In this document: piece by piece, positions 57,076 to 64,000 of the stretch
How positions within the stretch are numbered: the stretch's first letter is position 1
Layout: each line of letters begins with the position of its first letter
Position numbers and translations under genes: made by a program
The notes under the pieces: model-generated
Seen by the model: only the letters and a program-made list of their open reading frames with translations
What the model was told of the DNA's origin: nothing
Databases searched by the model: none
Source of the DNA: Deltaproteobacteria bacterium
GTDB lineage: Bacteria; Myxococcota_A; UBA9160; UBA4427
Assembly: GCA_029261855.1 (NCBI GenBank)
Contig: JAJDAN010000031.1
Location: 124,001-188,000 of the forward strand
Length of the DNA: 64,000 nucleotides
Reading direction: 5' to 3'

Positions 57076-58938
57076 CTAGACGACGTCGGTGACGAGGTTC
57101 TCGACGATGAAGTCGCGTCGCGCGGGCGTGTTCTTGCCCATGATGAATTCGAGCACCTTGCCGACTTCGCCGAGGTTCTTGACCGCCACCGGCGAAAGCT
57201 TGATGTCCTCGCCGATGAACTGACCGAATTCCTTGGGCGAGATCTCGCCGAGGCCCTTGAAGCGCGTCACCTCGGGGCCGCGGATGTCGGCGATGGCCGT
57301 GTCCCGCTGCTTCTCGCTGTAGCAGTAGCGGGTCTCCTTCTTGTTGCGGACCCGGAACAGCGGCGTCTGCAGCACGTAGAGATGCCCCTTCACCACCAGC
57401 TCTTCGAAGTAGCGCAGGAAGTAGGTCAGCAGCAGGTTGCGGATGTGCATGCCGTCGACGTCCGCATCGGTCGCGAGGACGACGCGGTTGTATCGCAGCC
57501 CTTCGATGCCGTCCTCGATGCCGAGAGCGCGCATGATGTTGTAGAGCTCTTCGTTCTTGTAGATGGCGTCGCGCTTGAGCCCGTGGCAGTTGAGGGGCTT
57601 GCCCTTCAAAGAGAAGATCGCCTGGGTCTGCACGTCCCGGCACGGCACCATTACACCCGCCGCGGAATCGCCCTCGGCCAGGAAGATCGTCGACTCGTCT
57701 CGCCGCTTGCCCTTGGCGTCGCTGAAGTGGACCTTGCAGTCGGTCAGCTTCGGGATGCGGATCGCCACCTTCTTGGCGCGCTCGCGCGCTTCCTTCTTGA
57801 TGGCAGACAGTTCCTTCCGGATGCGCTCGTTCGACTTGATCTTCTCGAGCAGCTGTTCGGCGTCCTGGGGGTGCTGATGCAACCACTTCACGACTTCCTG
57901 ACGCACGGCGGGGACGATCCACGAACGCACGTCCGTCGAGCCCAGCTTGTTCTTCGTCTGGCTCTCGAAGACGGGGTCCTGCAACTTGATGGCGACGGCG
58001 CCCACCATGCCGTCGCGGATGTCTTCGCCCGCGTAGCTCTTCTTGGCGAACTCGTTGATGCCCTTGAGCAGGCCCTCGCGGTAGGCGGACTGATGCGTGC
58101 CGCCGTCGTTGGTGTACTGGCCGTTCACGAACGCGAAGTAGCTCTCGCCGTAGCTGTTGGTGTGGGTGAAGGCGAACTCGATGCGGTCGCTGCTGCAGTG
58201 GATCGTCTCGTACAGCGGCGTGTCGTCACCGATCTCGTAGTCGAGCAGGTCCGCCAGGCCGCGACTGCTCTGGAACTTCGACCCGTTGTAGACGAGGCTG
58301 ATGCCGCGGTTCAGGAAGCCGTAGTAGCGGAGCCGATGCTCGATGAACTCTTCGTTCCACTGATAGGTGCCGAAGATCTCCGGGTCCGGCGTGAAGCGCA
58401 CCTCGGTGCCGTCGGGTGCGTCGGCCTGCTTGCCCTTCTGGTCCTTCTGGAGCTTGCCGCGCGAGAAGTTCGCCCGGCGGAACTTGCCGTCCCGGAAGCT
58501 CGTCGCCTCGAAGTCCGAAGACAGGGCGTTCACCGCCTTGGTGCCGACGCCGTTGAGGCCGACGGAAAACTGGAAGACGTCGTCGTTGTACTTGCCGCCG
58601 GTATTGATCTGGCTCACGCAGTCGACGAGCTTGCCGAGGGGGATACCGCGGCCGAAGTCGCGCACGCTGACGGTCTCGCCTTCGCGCTTGATTTCCACGC
58701 GCTTGCCGGCGCCCATGATGAATTCGTCGACGGCGTTGTCGACGACTTCCTTCATCATCACGTAGATGCCGTCGAGGGGATGGCTGCCGTTGCCGAGACG
58801 CCCGATGTACATGCCCGTGCGCAGGCGGATGTGCTCGAGGGCGTCGAGGGTCTGGATCGCCTTCTCGTCGTAGGCGACGTCCTTCTTGCGGGTGGTCTTC
58901 TTGCCGCCCTTTTGCGTACTGGTTTCCGCGTTTGCCAT
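57076..58938 (-). CDS. parE: DNA topoisomerase IV subunit B
   Basis: 620 residues from ATG 58938, with GGAG 5 nt upstream. LRTGMYIG, KEVVDNAVDEF (ATP-binding Asn), GRGIPLG and NGVGTKAVNALS are the GHKL ATPase motifs. STIFLAEGDSAAG and ATDADVDGMHIRNLLLTYFLRY are the TOPRIM metal-binding motifs. DNAVDE in place of DNSxDE marks the ParE-like subgroup of Bacteroidetes/deltaproteobacteria. Upstream partner of parC; a PfkB-type kinase gene lies 20 bp before it. Confidence 0.94.
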   Translation of the reverse strand: MANAETSTQKGGKKTTRKKDVAYDEKAIQTLDALEHIRLRTGMYIGRLGNGSHPLDGIYVMMKEVVDNAVDEFIMGAGKRVEIKREGETVSVRDFGRGIPLGKLVDCVSQINTGGKYNDDVFQFSVGLNGVGTKAVNALSSDFEATSFRDGKFRRANFSRGKLQKDQKGKQADAPDGTEVRFTPDPEIFGTYQWNEEFIEHRLRYYGFLNRGISLVYNGSKFQSSRGLADLLDYEIGDDTPLYETIHCSSDRIEFAFTHTNSYGESYFAFVNGQYTNDGGTHQSAYREGLLKGINEFAKKSYAGEDIRDGMVGAVAIKLQDPVFESQTKNKLGSTDVRSWIVPAVRQEVVKWLHQHPQDAEQLLEKIKSNERIRKELSAIKKEARERAKKVAIRIPKLTDCKVHFSDAKGKRRDESTIFLAEGDSAAGVMVPCRDVQTQAIFSLKGKPLNCHGLKRDAIYKNEELYNIMRALGIEDGIEGLRYNRVVLATDADVDGMHIRNLLLTYFLRYFEELVVKGHLYVLQTPLFRVRNKKETRYCYSEKQRDTAIADIRGPEVTRFKGLGEISPKEFGQFIGEDIKLSPVAVKNLGEVGKVLEFIMGKNTPARRDFIVENLVTDVV

Positions 58939-58958
58939 TCGTTCTCCCGCGCGCGCCC

Positions 58959-59870
58959 TCAGGCCGCGCGACGCATTTCCTGCAGATTCATCAAACGGGT
59001 CTGGCCACCGAGCGCCGTACAGCAGGCGGCCGCCGCCCGGGCCCCCCATTGCAGCGCCTCGAAGGGGGCCTTGCCGTGGGCGAGCCCCGCGGCGAAGGCT
59101 CCGTGGAAGACGTCGCCGGCGCCGGTGGTGTCGACCACGCTTACACGGTGTGCCGGCACGCGACGCGGCCTTTCCCCCACCAGGGCGAGGGCGCCGCGAC
59201 GGCCGTCGGTCACCACCGGGTCGCCGCCGTATTCGTCACGCAGGGCAAACAAGGTGTCCCGGGGCGAGAGCCCGCGCCAGGTCTCGCCGAAGGCGGCGGG
59301 CACGATGGCGTGGTCGACGTAGGGCAGCAGCTCGTGATAGGCGGGTCGCGAGTCCGAGAAGTCGCCGATCACCACGGCGCCGACTCGGCGCGCGTGACGC
59401 ACGGCGCGCAGGGCCTGGACGGGGTAGTGGCCATCGACCAGCAGCAGGCTTCCCTTCCGAATGGGCGTGAGATCGAAGCGCGGCGCCCGGCGCTCGACGT
59501 CGCGTCGGTCCGGGACCAGGAAGCGGCGGGCACCCGTGCGCGCGTCCACGAGCACGACGGCCACGGACGTCGGACAACGGCGGCTGCGCAACAGGCGGCG
59601 CGTACCGACCCCGGCGTCGCGCAGGGCTCGCGCCACCAGGCGACCTTCTTCGTCGTCTCCCACCACGGACAGGACCTGGGCCCGGCAGCCCAGCCGGGCG
59701 GCCTGCACCAGCGCCGTCGCGACCATGCCGCCCGCGCAGACCGCGCGCTCGAGGTAGCGGGTGCGTTCGGCGCGGACGCCGGCGTCCTCGACCCGCAGCA
59801 GCTCGTCGACGACGCACAGGCCGACGCCGAAGACGGGCCGGACTCGCGCCTTGCTTTCAAACGCCTTCAT
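58959..59870 (-). CDS. PfkB-family carbohydrate kinase
   Basis: 303 residues from ATG 59870. VFGVGLCVVDELL opens the fold, GGMVATALVQAARLG is the N-terminal PfkB signature, and SVVDTTGAGDVFHGAF is the C-terminal signature with the catalytic Asp and anion hole. Phosphorylates a sugar or nucleoside; the specific substrate is unknown. First gene of the minus-strand run through parE and parC to the transporter. Confidence 0.9.
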   Translation of the reverse strand: MKAFESKARVRPVFGVGLCVVDELLRVEDAGVRAERTRYLERAVCAGGMVATALVQAARLGCRAQVLSVVGDDEEGRLVARALRDAGVGTRRLLRSRRCPTSVAVVLVDARTGARRFLVPDRRDVERRAPRFDLTPIRKGSLLLVDGHYPVQALRAVRHARRVGAVVIGDFSDSRPAYHELLPYVDHAIVPAAFGETWRGLSPRDTLFALRDEYGGDPVVTDGRRGALALVGERPRRVPAHRVSVVDTTGAGDVFHGAFAAGLAHGKAPFEALQWGARAAAACCTALGGQTRLMNLQEMRRAA

Positions 59871-60194
59871 TCCAGGCGTCTTGGATTCGGTTTTGGAAGC
59901 TGTGTGTCGCACCCCACCCCCCAGCGGGTCGAACGTGTAGATACCCGAACCAGCAGAACTTTCCAGTCTCGCCGGGCCGGGGGCGACGCAGCTTCGCCCT
60001 GAAGGTGGACGCTGGGGGGCCTGGGTCACGTTCGCGCGGGGGGTGGCCCGGTACATTCCCGGCTCGCGCCCCGTGCTGCTGTCGGAACCTGGGGGGTTCA
60101 TCTCTCGTCGTAACCCGGGCGGGGCCGAAGCCGTAATCCCCCGCAACGATCCGCTTTTCCTTCTTCAACGATCGATCTCAAGGAGCGAGACCCC
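59871..60194. other. Divergent promoter region between PfkB and bufferin genes
   Basis: 324 bp without a convincing gene. It must hold the promoters of the pfkB-parE-parC run (minus) and the bufferin cluster (plus). A Shine-Dalgarno AAGGAG lies at 60179-60184, 10 nt before the bufA2 ATG at 60195. No clear metal-regulator palindrome was seen. Confidence 0.45.
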
Positions 60195-60449
60195 ATGAAC
60201 GCAAAGAGAGCCGTGCTCGCCGCTGCCGCGGCAGCCTTGTTCACCGCCGGCGTGAGCGGCCTGGCCACGGCCGACCATCACGAGAAGTCCGAGACCGTCG
60301 AATGCAAGGGCGTCAACGCCTGCAAGGGCCAGACGGACTGCGGCACCGCCAGCCACGATTGCTCGGGCAAGAACGCCTGCAAGGGCAAGGGCTGGAAGAA
60401 GATGACGGCCGAGGAATGCAAGAAGGCCAAGGCCGAGATGGGCGCGTGA
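60195..60449 (+). CDS. bufA2: BufA2-type bufferin precursor (periplasmic copper-binding RiPP)
   Basis: 84 residues. MNAKRAVLAAAAAALFTAGVSGLATA is a Sec signal peptide (~1-26). The core has six cysteines at 37, 43, 49, 56, 62 and 75 within repeated NACKG units (VECKGVNACKG, SGKNACKGKGW), the pattern of BufA2 precursors modified by a DUF692 enzyme. In known bufferins cysteines are converted into copper-binding heterocycles. The BufB gene starts inside its stop codon (GTGA), and BufC follows. Confidence 0.88.
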   Translation: MNAKRAVLAAAAAALFTAGVSGLATADHHEKSETVECKGVNACKGQTDCGTASHDCSGKNACKGKGWKKMTAEECKKAKAEMGA

Positions 60450-61312
60450 CAGCCCGCGCGCGCGCCGCAGGCCGACCCGAGGAGGCGCCGTTTCTCGGCG
60501 TCGGGGTCGGCCTGCGACCCGTGCACTACCGCGAGATCTTCGAACGGGCGGACGCCGGCGAAGCCCTGCCCGTCGACTTCTTCGAAATTCTCAGCGAAAA
60601 CTTCATGGTGCCGGGCGGCAAGCCGCTGCGGATGCTCGACCGGGCCTGTTCGCTCCGCCCCGTCGTCCTGCACGGCGTCGCCATGAACATCGGCTCGAGC
60701 GACCCCCTCGACGACGACTACCTGGGCGACCTCGACAGGCTGGCCCAGCGCACCCAGCCCCACTGGCTTTCGGACCACCTCTGCTGGACGGGCGTCGATG
60801 GCAAGTCCCTGCACGACCTGGTCCCCCTGCCCTATTCCGAGGGAGTGATCCGTCACGTGGCCGACCGCGTCCGCCGGGTGCAGGACCGCCTCGGCCGCCG
60901 CATCGCCCTCGAGAACGTCTCGTCGTACATGAGCTTCGCCGACGACGCGATGCCCGAATGGGACTTCCTCGGTGAAATCGCTGAGTACGCCGACTGCGGC
61001 ATCCTGCTCGACGTCAACAACGTCTTCGTGAGCGCCCACAACCACGGCTTCACGCCCGAAACCTACATCGACCGCATGCCCGCCGAGCGCGTCTTCCAGA
61101 TCCATCTCGCGGGTCACAGCGAATCGCCGCCTCTCTTGATCGACACCCACGACCACCCGGTTCGCGACGAAGTCTGGCAGCTCTACGCCTATACCCTCGA
61201 ACGCCTGGGCCCCGTGTCGACGTCCATCGAGTGGGACGACCACATCCCGCCGTTCGCGGTGCTGCTCGAAGAAGTGGAGAAGGCGCGCAAGATCGTGGAA
61301 CGGGTGCTGTGA
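60446..61312 (+). CDS. bufB: BufB, DUF692 multinuclear iron oxidative (MNIO) enzyme
   Basis: 288 residues from GTG 60446, overlapping the precursor stop. The DUF692 barrel is clear: ILSENFM, LHGVAMNIGS, SDHLCW, ALENVSSY, CGILLDVNNVFVSAHNHG, FQIHLAGHSE and IDTHDHPV hold the conserved His/Asp/Glu/Asn ligands of the iron site. Relatives (MbnB, TglH, BufB) modify cysteines of RiPP precursors with O2. It acts in the cytosol on BufA2 before export. Confidence 0.92.
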   Translation: MTARARAAGRPEEAPFLGVGVGLRPVHYREIFERADAGEALPVDFFEILSENFMVPGGKPLRMLDRACSLRPVVLHGVAMNIGSSDPLDDDYLGDLDRLAQRTQPHWLSDHLCWTGVDGKSLHDLVPLPYSEGVIRHVADRVRRVQDRLGRRIALENVSSYMSFADDAMPEWDFLGEIAEYADCGILLDVNNVFVSAHNHGFTPETYIDRMPAERVFQIHLAGHSESPPLLIDTHDHPVRDEVWQLYAYTLERLGPVSTSIEWDDHIPPFAVLLEEVEKARKIVERVL

Positions 61313-62190
61313 ACACGGACTCCCTGGCGCAGGTGCAGAGGCGCCTGTGGCGCCTCATCGCGTGGCCCGAAGGCGTGCGCGCGGCTCTGGATCAAGAGCG
61401 CGACGGAGAGGTCAGCGAAGAGCGCGACGGGGAGCGCAGCGAGGCCGCTGCGCCGCTCGCCAGCATCGTGAAGAGCGACGCGCGCCTGGCCGCCGAAGAC
61501 CGTCTCGACGTCTACGCGAACGCCTACTTCTACCGCATCCACGACGTGCTGGCGGAGGACTTCCCCAGCCTGGTGGCGCTGTTCGGCGAGGACGGCTTCC
61601 ACGATCTCGTCACCTCGTACCTGGCGGTGTTTCCGTCGCGGCACCCTTCGCTGCGCCACATCGGCGGGCGCTTGGCCGAGTTCGTCGACGAGCACCCGGC
61701 GGGCGAGAGCTTCCGGCAGCGCTTCGCGTTCGCCGGCGACCTCGCCCGCTACGAGGCCGCCACCGAGGACGTCTTCGATGCGGCGGACGCGACGCCAGCC
61801 ACCCGGGACGATCTGGCAGCGGTGGCCCCCGAGGACTGGGCGGGCTTGCCCCTGCGTCTGGTTCCGAGCGTCCGCATCCTGCGGCTGGGGTGGCCGGTGC
61901 ACGAAGTCCGCCACGCCGTCCGCGACGGGCAGCCCATCCCGACTCTCGGCGATGCGCCGGTGCCGCTTGCCCTGTGCCTGTGGCGCGAGGACGAACGCGT
62001 GGTGTCCCGTGAGGTCGCACCCGACGAGTGCTCGGCCCTCGAGGCCGCCTCGCGGGGTGTGTCGTTCGGGGCGTTGTGCGAGCAGATCGCCAACGATCGC
62101 GGCGAGAACGAGGCGCCGCTGCAGGCGGCTGGTTGGCTGGCGGGCTGGATCGACGCCGGGCTGGTTCTGGCGCTCGAACCCACGGCCTGA
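61309..62190 (+). CDS. bufC: BufC, DUF2063 partner protein
   Basis: 293 residues from GTG 61309, overlapping the BufB stop by 4 nt. RLDVYANAYFYRIHDVLAEDFPSLVALFGEDGFHDLVTSYL is the DUF2063 helical domain seen in all MNIO partner proteins, and HIGGRLAEFV continues it. The partner delivers the precursor to the enzyme (recognition-element role). Completes the A-B-C bufferin unit; ends 47 bp before the dihydrouridine synthase. Confidence 0.9.
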   Translation: MNTDSLAQVQRRLWRLIAWPEGVRAALDQERDGEVSEERDGERSEAAAPLASIVKSDARLAAEDRLDVYANAYFYRIHDVLAEDFPSLVALFGEDGFHDLVTSYLAVFPSRHPSLRHIGGRLAEFVDEHPAGESFRQRFAFAGDLARYEAATEDVFDAADATPATRDDLAAVAPEDWAGLPLRLVPSVRILRLGWPVHEVRHAVRDGQPIPTLGDAPVPLALCLWREDERVVSREVAPDECSALEAASRGVSFGALCEQIANDRGENEAPLQAAGWLAGWIDAGLVLALEPTA

Positions 62191-62237
62191 AGGGCTTCTC
62201 GGGCCTCCTGGGTCCGGGCTCCTATACTCCGGCCCCC

Positions 62238-63476
62238 ATGACCCCGCAGCCCATGCAAGCAGCCGTCGCGACGGAAGCGGTTCCTCTCGAACCCGACTCG
62301 CTCGCGTACGTCAGCGCCCAGAATCGGGACGTCCCGCCCGCGGGCGCCGGCGAGTTCGCGCCCCTGGCGATCGGGCCGCTGCCCGTGTGGCCGCCGGTGG
62401 TGCTGGCGCCCATGGCCGGCATCACCAACTACCCGTTCCGGGCGCTGTGCCGGGACTTCGGCGCGGGGCTCTACGTCAGCGAGATGATCACCGCCCGCGC
62501 CCTGGTCGAGCGCAACGCCAAGACCCTGAAGCTGTCGGGCTTCAACCCGGACGAAAAGCCCCGCAGCCTGCAGCTCTACGGCACCGATCCCCACTACGTC
62601 GGGGAGGCCGTCGCCTGGCTGGTGGGAGAGAACCGGGTCGACCACCTGGACATGAACTTTGGCTGCCCCGTCCGCAAGGTCACCCGCAAGGGCGGGGGCG
62701 CGGCGATCCCGGCCCGGCCGCGCTTGCTGGCGAGCATCGTGCGCGCTGCCGTGCAGAACGCCGGCGACGTGCCGGTCAGCATCAAGTTCCGGCTGGGCAT
62801 CGACGACGACATCCCCACCTTCCTCGACGCGGGCCGCGTCGGCCAGGAAGAGGGCTGCGCGGCGGTCGCCCTGCACGCGCGCTCTGCCGCCCAGCTCTAC
62901 GACGGCGAGGCCGACTGGGACGCCATCGGCGAGCTGAAGCAGGCCGTCACCCGCATCCCCGTGCTCGGCAACGGCGACATCTGGGAAGCCGGCGACGCCC
63001 TGCGCATGATGCGCCACACCGGTTGCGACGGGGTGGTGGTCGGTCGCGGCTGCCTCGGACGTCCGTGGCTGTTCCGCGACCTCGCCGACGTCTTCGATGG
63101 ACGCATGCCCCAGGTTCCGCCGCGCTTTGGCGAGATCGCCGACATCATGCTGCGCCACGCAGGCCTGTTGGCGGACTGGTTCGGCGAGCGCCACGGCGTC
63201 CGTTCCTTCCGCAAGCAGGCCACCTGGTACACCAAGGGCTTCCCCGGCGGTCCCGAGCTGCGTTCGCGCCTCACCCAGGTGAATTCGCTGGGTGACCTCG
63301 AAGCGGCGCTGGCGACGGCCGACCGCGACCTGCCCTTTCCGCCCGAAGCCATGCGCATGAAGCGCGGCAAGAAGGCCGGGCGCCAGCGCGTCGCACTGCC
63401 GGAAGGCTATCTCGAAGACCGCTGGTCCGACGCACCGCCCGGGCCCGAAGCCGAAGACCCTTCCTCGGGCGGCTGA
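62238..63476 (+). CDS. tRNA-dihydrouridine synthase
   Basis: 412 residues from ATG 62238. VVLAPMAGITNYPFRALCRDFGAGLYVSEMITARAL is the Dus start (FMN-binding TIM barrel), LDMNFGCPVRKVTRKGGGAA contains the catalytic Cys region, and VALHARSAAQLYDGEADWD and VVVGRGCLGRPWLF are the later FMN-contact blocks. A 55-residue N-terminal extension and a C-terminal tail (PPGPEAEDPSSGG) are added. Reduces uridine in tRNA D-loops with NADPH. Confidence 0.93.
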   Translation: MTPQPMQAAVATEAVPLEPDSLAYVSAQNRDVPPAGAGEFAPLAIGPLPVWPPVVLAPMAGITNYPFRALCRDFGAGLYVSEMITARALVERNAKTLKLSGFNPDEKPRSLQLYGTDPHYVGEAVAWLVGENRVDHLDMNFGCPVRKVTRKGGGAAIPARPRLLASIVRAAVQNAGDVPVSIKFRLGIDDDIPTFLDAGRVGQEEGCAAVALHARSAAQLYDGEADWDAIGELKQAVTRIPVLGNGDIWEAGDALRMMRHTGCDGVVVGRGCLGRPWLFRDLADVFDGRMPQVPPRFGEIADIMLRHAGLLADWFGERHGVRSFRKQATWYTKGFPGGPELRSRLTQVNSLGDLEAALATADRDLPFPPEAMRMKRGKKAGRQRVALPEGYLEDRWSDAPPGPEAEDPSSGG

Positions 63477-63498
63477 CACGCAACCTCATGGAGTCCCG

Positions 63499-64000
63499 AT
63501 GACCGCGCGCATCCTCGTCCTGTTCCTGGTCTTCAACCTCGCCGCCTCGACCGGCTGCACCAGCGCCGAGGTCATCCAGGTCCAGGACTACCACGGAGAG
63601 CCGGTGCAGCAGCCCCGGAACATCTACGTCTATGACTTCCGCATCGACGACGCCCAGGTGCTGCTGGCCGACGACAAGGGAGACCCGAACCAGCTGGCCC
63701 GCGACGTCGCGCGCGCCTTCTCACTGCAGATCGTGAAAGAGCTCGAAGACTTCCAGATCCCCATCGAGCGACGGACCGGCACGTTCGACGTGCCCGAGAA
63801 CACGCTCGCGATCTACGGCGATCTCGTCGCGGTGGACGAGGGCAGCGCCCCCAAGCGCGTCTTGATCGGCTTCGGGTCCGGCGCCACCCACCTCGATACG
63901 CTGGTGCGCCTGTACGTGCGCGGGCCCCAGGGCCCTGAGCAAGTCGCCGAGTACAACACCACGTCCCAGAGCGGCAAGAAGCCCGGCGTCCTCACGACCC
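63499..64000 (+). CDS. DUF4410-like lipoprotein, 3' end cut by window
   Basis: 167 codons visible, continuing past base 64000. ILVLFLVFNLAASTGC is a lipoprotein signal peptide with the lipobox cysteine at ~20 (STGC). The mature part (IYVYDFRIDDAQVLLADDKG, NTLAIYGDLVAVDEGSAPKRVLIGFGSGATHL) matches DUF4410, whose members are outer-membrane-associated proteins of unknown role. The gene is in line with dihydrouridine synthase and may share its transcript (22-bp gap). Confidence 0.78.
   Translation, partial: MTARILVLFLVFNLAASTGCTSAEVIQVQDYHGEPVQQPRNIYVYDFRIDDAQVLLADDKGDPNQLARDVARAFSLQIVKELEDFQIPIERRTGTFDVPENTLAIYGDLVAVDEGSAPKRVLIGFGSGATHLDTLVRLYVRGPQGPEQVAEYNTTSQSGKKPGVLTT

Noticed and set aside
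54185-59322. Long plus-strand open frames opposite parC and parE
   Set aside because: Both oppose highly conserved minus-strand topoisomerase genes; low-complexity, biased composition and no domains.

Overview
The window is 64 kb of high-GC bacterial chromosome. It is almost fully coding, with short gaps and many 4-nt ATGA/GTGA overlaps. It is Gram-negative: there are lipoproteins with lipoboxes, two PEP-CTERM-tailed secreted proteins and a periplasmic bufferin-type precursor. The gene content (PEP-CTERM, DUF1254 pair, PF10118 hydrolase, sulfotransferase, ECF42/YCII pair, ParE of the DNAVDE type) suggests a myxococcotal or other deltaproteobacterial-type environmental lineage. That placement is an inference of low certainty. 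No rRNA, tRNA, CRISPR array or prophage was recognised.

Region 1 to 34.5 kb is an ordinary but accessory-rich chromosome. It holds small metabolic enzymes, GNAT acetyltransferases, three intact YCII-domain proteins (one paired with an ECF42-type sigma factor), regulators with divergent targets (TetR/hydrolase and HxlR/DUF1330-like, each with clear palindromic operators between the genes), a tandem DUF1254 pair and a cluster of tightly overlapping minus-strand operons. At 5.6 kb an ArsM-like methyltransferase is interrupted by an in-frame UGA exactly where the conserved catalytic cysteine belongs. A perfect 7-bp hairpin follows at bacterial-SECIS spacing, so it is best read as a selenoprotein.

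Region 34.5 to 48.3 kb is a gene-cassette array. Seven intact or reconstructable attC sites of 132-136 bp, one degenerate full-length site and several remnants lie between single minus-strand genes. The R'' and R' boxes are complementary and five cassettes have exactly matching boundary heptamers. No integron integrase is visible, so the array is a CALIN or the distal part of a chromosomal integron. Cassettes carry an HNH nuclease, a NERD-domain nuclease, an HsdR_N-type nuclease, a methyltransferase and several small unknown proteins. One attC is split by an IS3-family element with a GTC target duplication, and another is cut by an IS110-family remnant. Towards 34.5-39.9 kb the array looks eroded.

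Region 48.5 to 64 kb is core-like. It holds a thiolase, a MOSC protein, a six-gene minus-strand run (PfkB kinase, ParE, ParC, kinase-like protein, Gfo/Idh oxidoreductase, GPH transporter), then a plus-strand bufferin cluster (BufA2 precursor, BufB/DUF692 MNIO enzyme, BufC/DUF2063 partner, joined by GTGA overlaps). A tRNA-dihydrouridine synthase and a lipoprotein cut by the window edge follow.
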